Origin: Pardosa pseudoannulata
Lineage: Eukaryota > Arthropoda > Arachnida > Araneae > Lycosidae
Direction of reading: 5' to 3'
NCBI GenBank assembly: GCA_032207245.1
Contig: CM063504.1
Coordinates: 25,895,729-25,959,728 of the forward strand
DNA: 64,000 nt
Positions 61,853 through 64,000 of this stretch are shown piece after piece. The notes under the pieces were generated by a model. The model had not been told where the DNA came from. It made no database searches and was given only the letters and a program-made list of their open reading frames with translations. Position numbers and translations under genes: made by a program. Each line of letters starts with the position of its first letter. Positions within the stretch are counted from its first letter, which is position 1.

Positions 61853-64000
61853 GTAGGGCTCTGCTTGCCATATTGGAATCTTTCTGCCTAGTGTTATTTT
61901 ATGGGAAAAATAAAAGACCATTGTTGTAACGTACTTACAACGCTAACGACAGTGTTCTCTTTCAAAGGAGAAACAGAGTAAAAATATAATGCCTTATATT
62001 TGGACTAAAACATTTATTATATACACTATTTACAAATTAATACATTACTTGGCTAGTATGTGATATAACTAGCAATTATTTGGATTTTATATTCATCATA
62101 TTGGATTTTATATTCATTAATAACTGAGACCCAAAGTAATAATTTTGAATAACTATCAAGTTTACCTCCAGTAATTACAGGGAAATATGCTGGGGTTATC
62201 AACCGGATCGCCGTCTTTGAGGGTGTGCGGGCACGGGATTTCGATGTCCAGCTACTCTTGAACCCCTACTTCGACTCCTGTTTCTTCACTCTCTTTCATA
62301 ACTCATCACCTCGATTTTAATGCCCCCCCTTTTTTTTTTGTCAATAATTTGTTGGTGACATTTTCCCACACCTGCACCTCCTTCGGGCGTGCAGGTAGGC
62401 TCATTAGAATAGCCCCTTTTGTGAAAGCTGACATTATTTTTTATCCCCTGCCCCCATAACTCATGGCTACATCTCTGGTTGGGTTTGACCGTTACGCTTG
62501 TGCCATCTATAACTCCTCAGCAGGGGTCCCCATTAAAACTCGAAGTCAACAGCTGCACCTAAATTATTCTTGAAAATTTCTTCCACAGCAGTGTATGCAC
62601 GTGCTGACCATTGTACATCGGTACACCCATATTGCCGACTCTCATTTTAAGAATTCTTTGAAAAATTATACCTCGTGACGGATCAACAAATTCTCTGGGA
62701 TGCTACCTTTTTCCTTAAAAAAATCATCCAGAAAAATTGATTTAAGTTTAAAATATGTGTAAAAAATTTTAACTTACTCTTTTTCAAGCGCAAATAAAGT
62801 CATTTAGTTATCATAAATTAAGAAAAAAGGAAAAGATAGAAACCTAGAGAATTTGCTGTTCTATCACGTGGTAACATTTTTTTTTAAAGTGTGAGCTGAT
62901 CAGAGGGAATTCTATTTTCTCCAGAGACACTGGGCGAGAGGGATACAATATTCCATGTACATATCCACCTCAAATGCCTTTTATGTTAAAAAAAGTAGTT
63001 TTATTAGCAACACATTTTTACAATTGAACGAATGGGCTGGAATAAAACTTCAACTCCAGTCCTCCTCCCCCTCCCCAAAAAGATTCCTTTGTTCTTATTT
63101 TCAAAAGCTAATTTAATTAACTTTTAATCAGTTCATAAAGTTTAACTTAATTTTTTGATCTTATAAAAGTTTCGTTGATTAAATAAAAAACTTTTAAAAG
63201 AAGTTTCAGAACTTTATAAAAAAAAATTATTCGTTATACTTGACGTTTTTTCCCCTACACAATAACATCTTAGAAATGAGCTTCATTTTTACTCATCTAC
63301 AGATATAAAATAAATTAAGAGTTAACGTTCAAACTGCATACTTTTCGACCTCTTAGCTTTTGTTCGTCCCATTAATTTATTTCTGTTTGCCTCGGAAAGC
63401 TAATTAATTTTGCTCCCCTAATTAGGCAAAGGAAAAATTCAAAGAAATTCCGGAAATATTCCTTAGTTCAAACTTTCTCACTTTTTGTTGATGAAAGATC
63501 ATATCTGTAGATAAGGTACCGTAATTACAATTAATTAAATTGGAATTGATTGCAAACTCGAAAGTAAAAAATAAAATATTTCATTAGGAACGAGGACAGA
63601 AACTGAAAAGAAATCACCGAGTTTTATTTTTTCTTTCTGTCTTCTACTTTGGAAAAAAATTTCGTATAATTTGTCAATACTTAGTGGTAGATTCAGTTTT
63701 TGTATTTCCACTTTGGGGGAGGGGGGATAGAAAACAAAAACTCGTATAATTTTAGCAGTTGGCATTTGTGTTTGGGATTTTTGGTTTTCTCAAGAAAGTT
63801 AATCCACGCAGTGTTCAGACTTTCTTTTTTGCGAGTCAAAGCTTTTCAGATAAAATTAAAAACATTTTATGGGTAACACATTTTTACTAATGCTCAACAA
63901 TTGCACGAAGAATTACTTCAATGCAGGCAGTTGTAAGATTTCAATAATTAAGCTTTTAGAAATCATTTTGGAAATTTTCATTACTTTGTGAGATTGAGAG
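61853..64000. other. terminal stretch, no gene recognised
   Basis: A GC-richer part at 62180-62560 contains a CACCTGCACCTCC / CCTGCAC inverted block and may be an old LTR or SINE. A minus-strand AATAAA near 62010 and a TTGTAACG end near 61925 hint at an LTR edge, but I could not define its other end. The final 1.3 kb is AT-rich with no supported feature. Confidence 0.3.

Overview
The window looks like arthropod nuclear DNA, most likely from a chelicerate and probably a spider. It is AT-rich, its introns run to several kilobases, and it holds many tRNA-derived SINEs, Tc1, hAT, piggyBac and Helitron remnants, and BEL/Pao and Jockey-like retroelement debris. The organism is inferred from gene structure and repeat families, not from a diagnostic marker. 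There are no prokaryotic features, rRNA genes or CRISPR arrays.

Two multi-exon genes point towards each other. On the + strand, positions 1401-18664 hold the last seven exons I can find of a secreted multidomain protein: a possible CUB-like segment, three micro-exons of 33, 39 and 39 nt, a textbook Kunitz/BPTI exon, and two exons forming an NTR (netrin-like) domain with a very acidic tail. Every internal exon is phase 1-1 and the chain has no stop. The 5' end lies outside the window or was not recognised. On the - strand, 45653-20282 carries an eight-exon gene whose spliced length is exactly divisible by three (595 codons plus stop). Its last exon resembles the C-terminal domain of Lines/LINS1.

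The two genes are tail to tail, about 1.6 kb apart, with a non-autonomous Helitron between them. The last LINS1 intron (20814-30347) holds a 429-bp tandem duplication, a solo LTR with a well-formed heat-shock element upstream of a TATA box, a second and longer Helitron copy, and a LINE 3' end. Other introns hold SINEs with target-site duplications, pogo-like and fold-back MITEs, and a GC-richer Helitron-like insertion with a small ORF.

From 47 to 62 kb the DNA is mostly mobile-element debris: a TTAA-flanked MITE, a Jockey-like LINE with two mutated catalytic positions, an LTR-like segment, a 2.5-kb hAT element with a perfect 8-bp target duplication, a BEL/Pao fossil with a SINE nested in its integrase, and an internally deleted piggyBac flanked by TTAA. 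A THAP-domain first exon behind a YY1-like site at 54.3-54.6 kb may start another gene or belong to a transposon.

I found no clear new molecular system. The most interesting items are the Kunitz-NTR gene and its repeat-derived splice acceptor, the heat-shock-type LTR promoter, the Helitron length variants and the unexplained 41-42 kb insertion.
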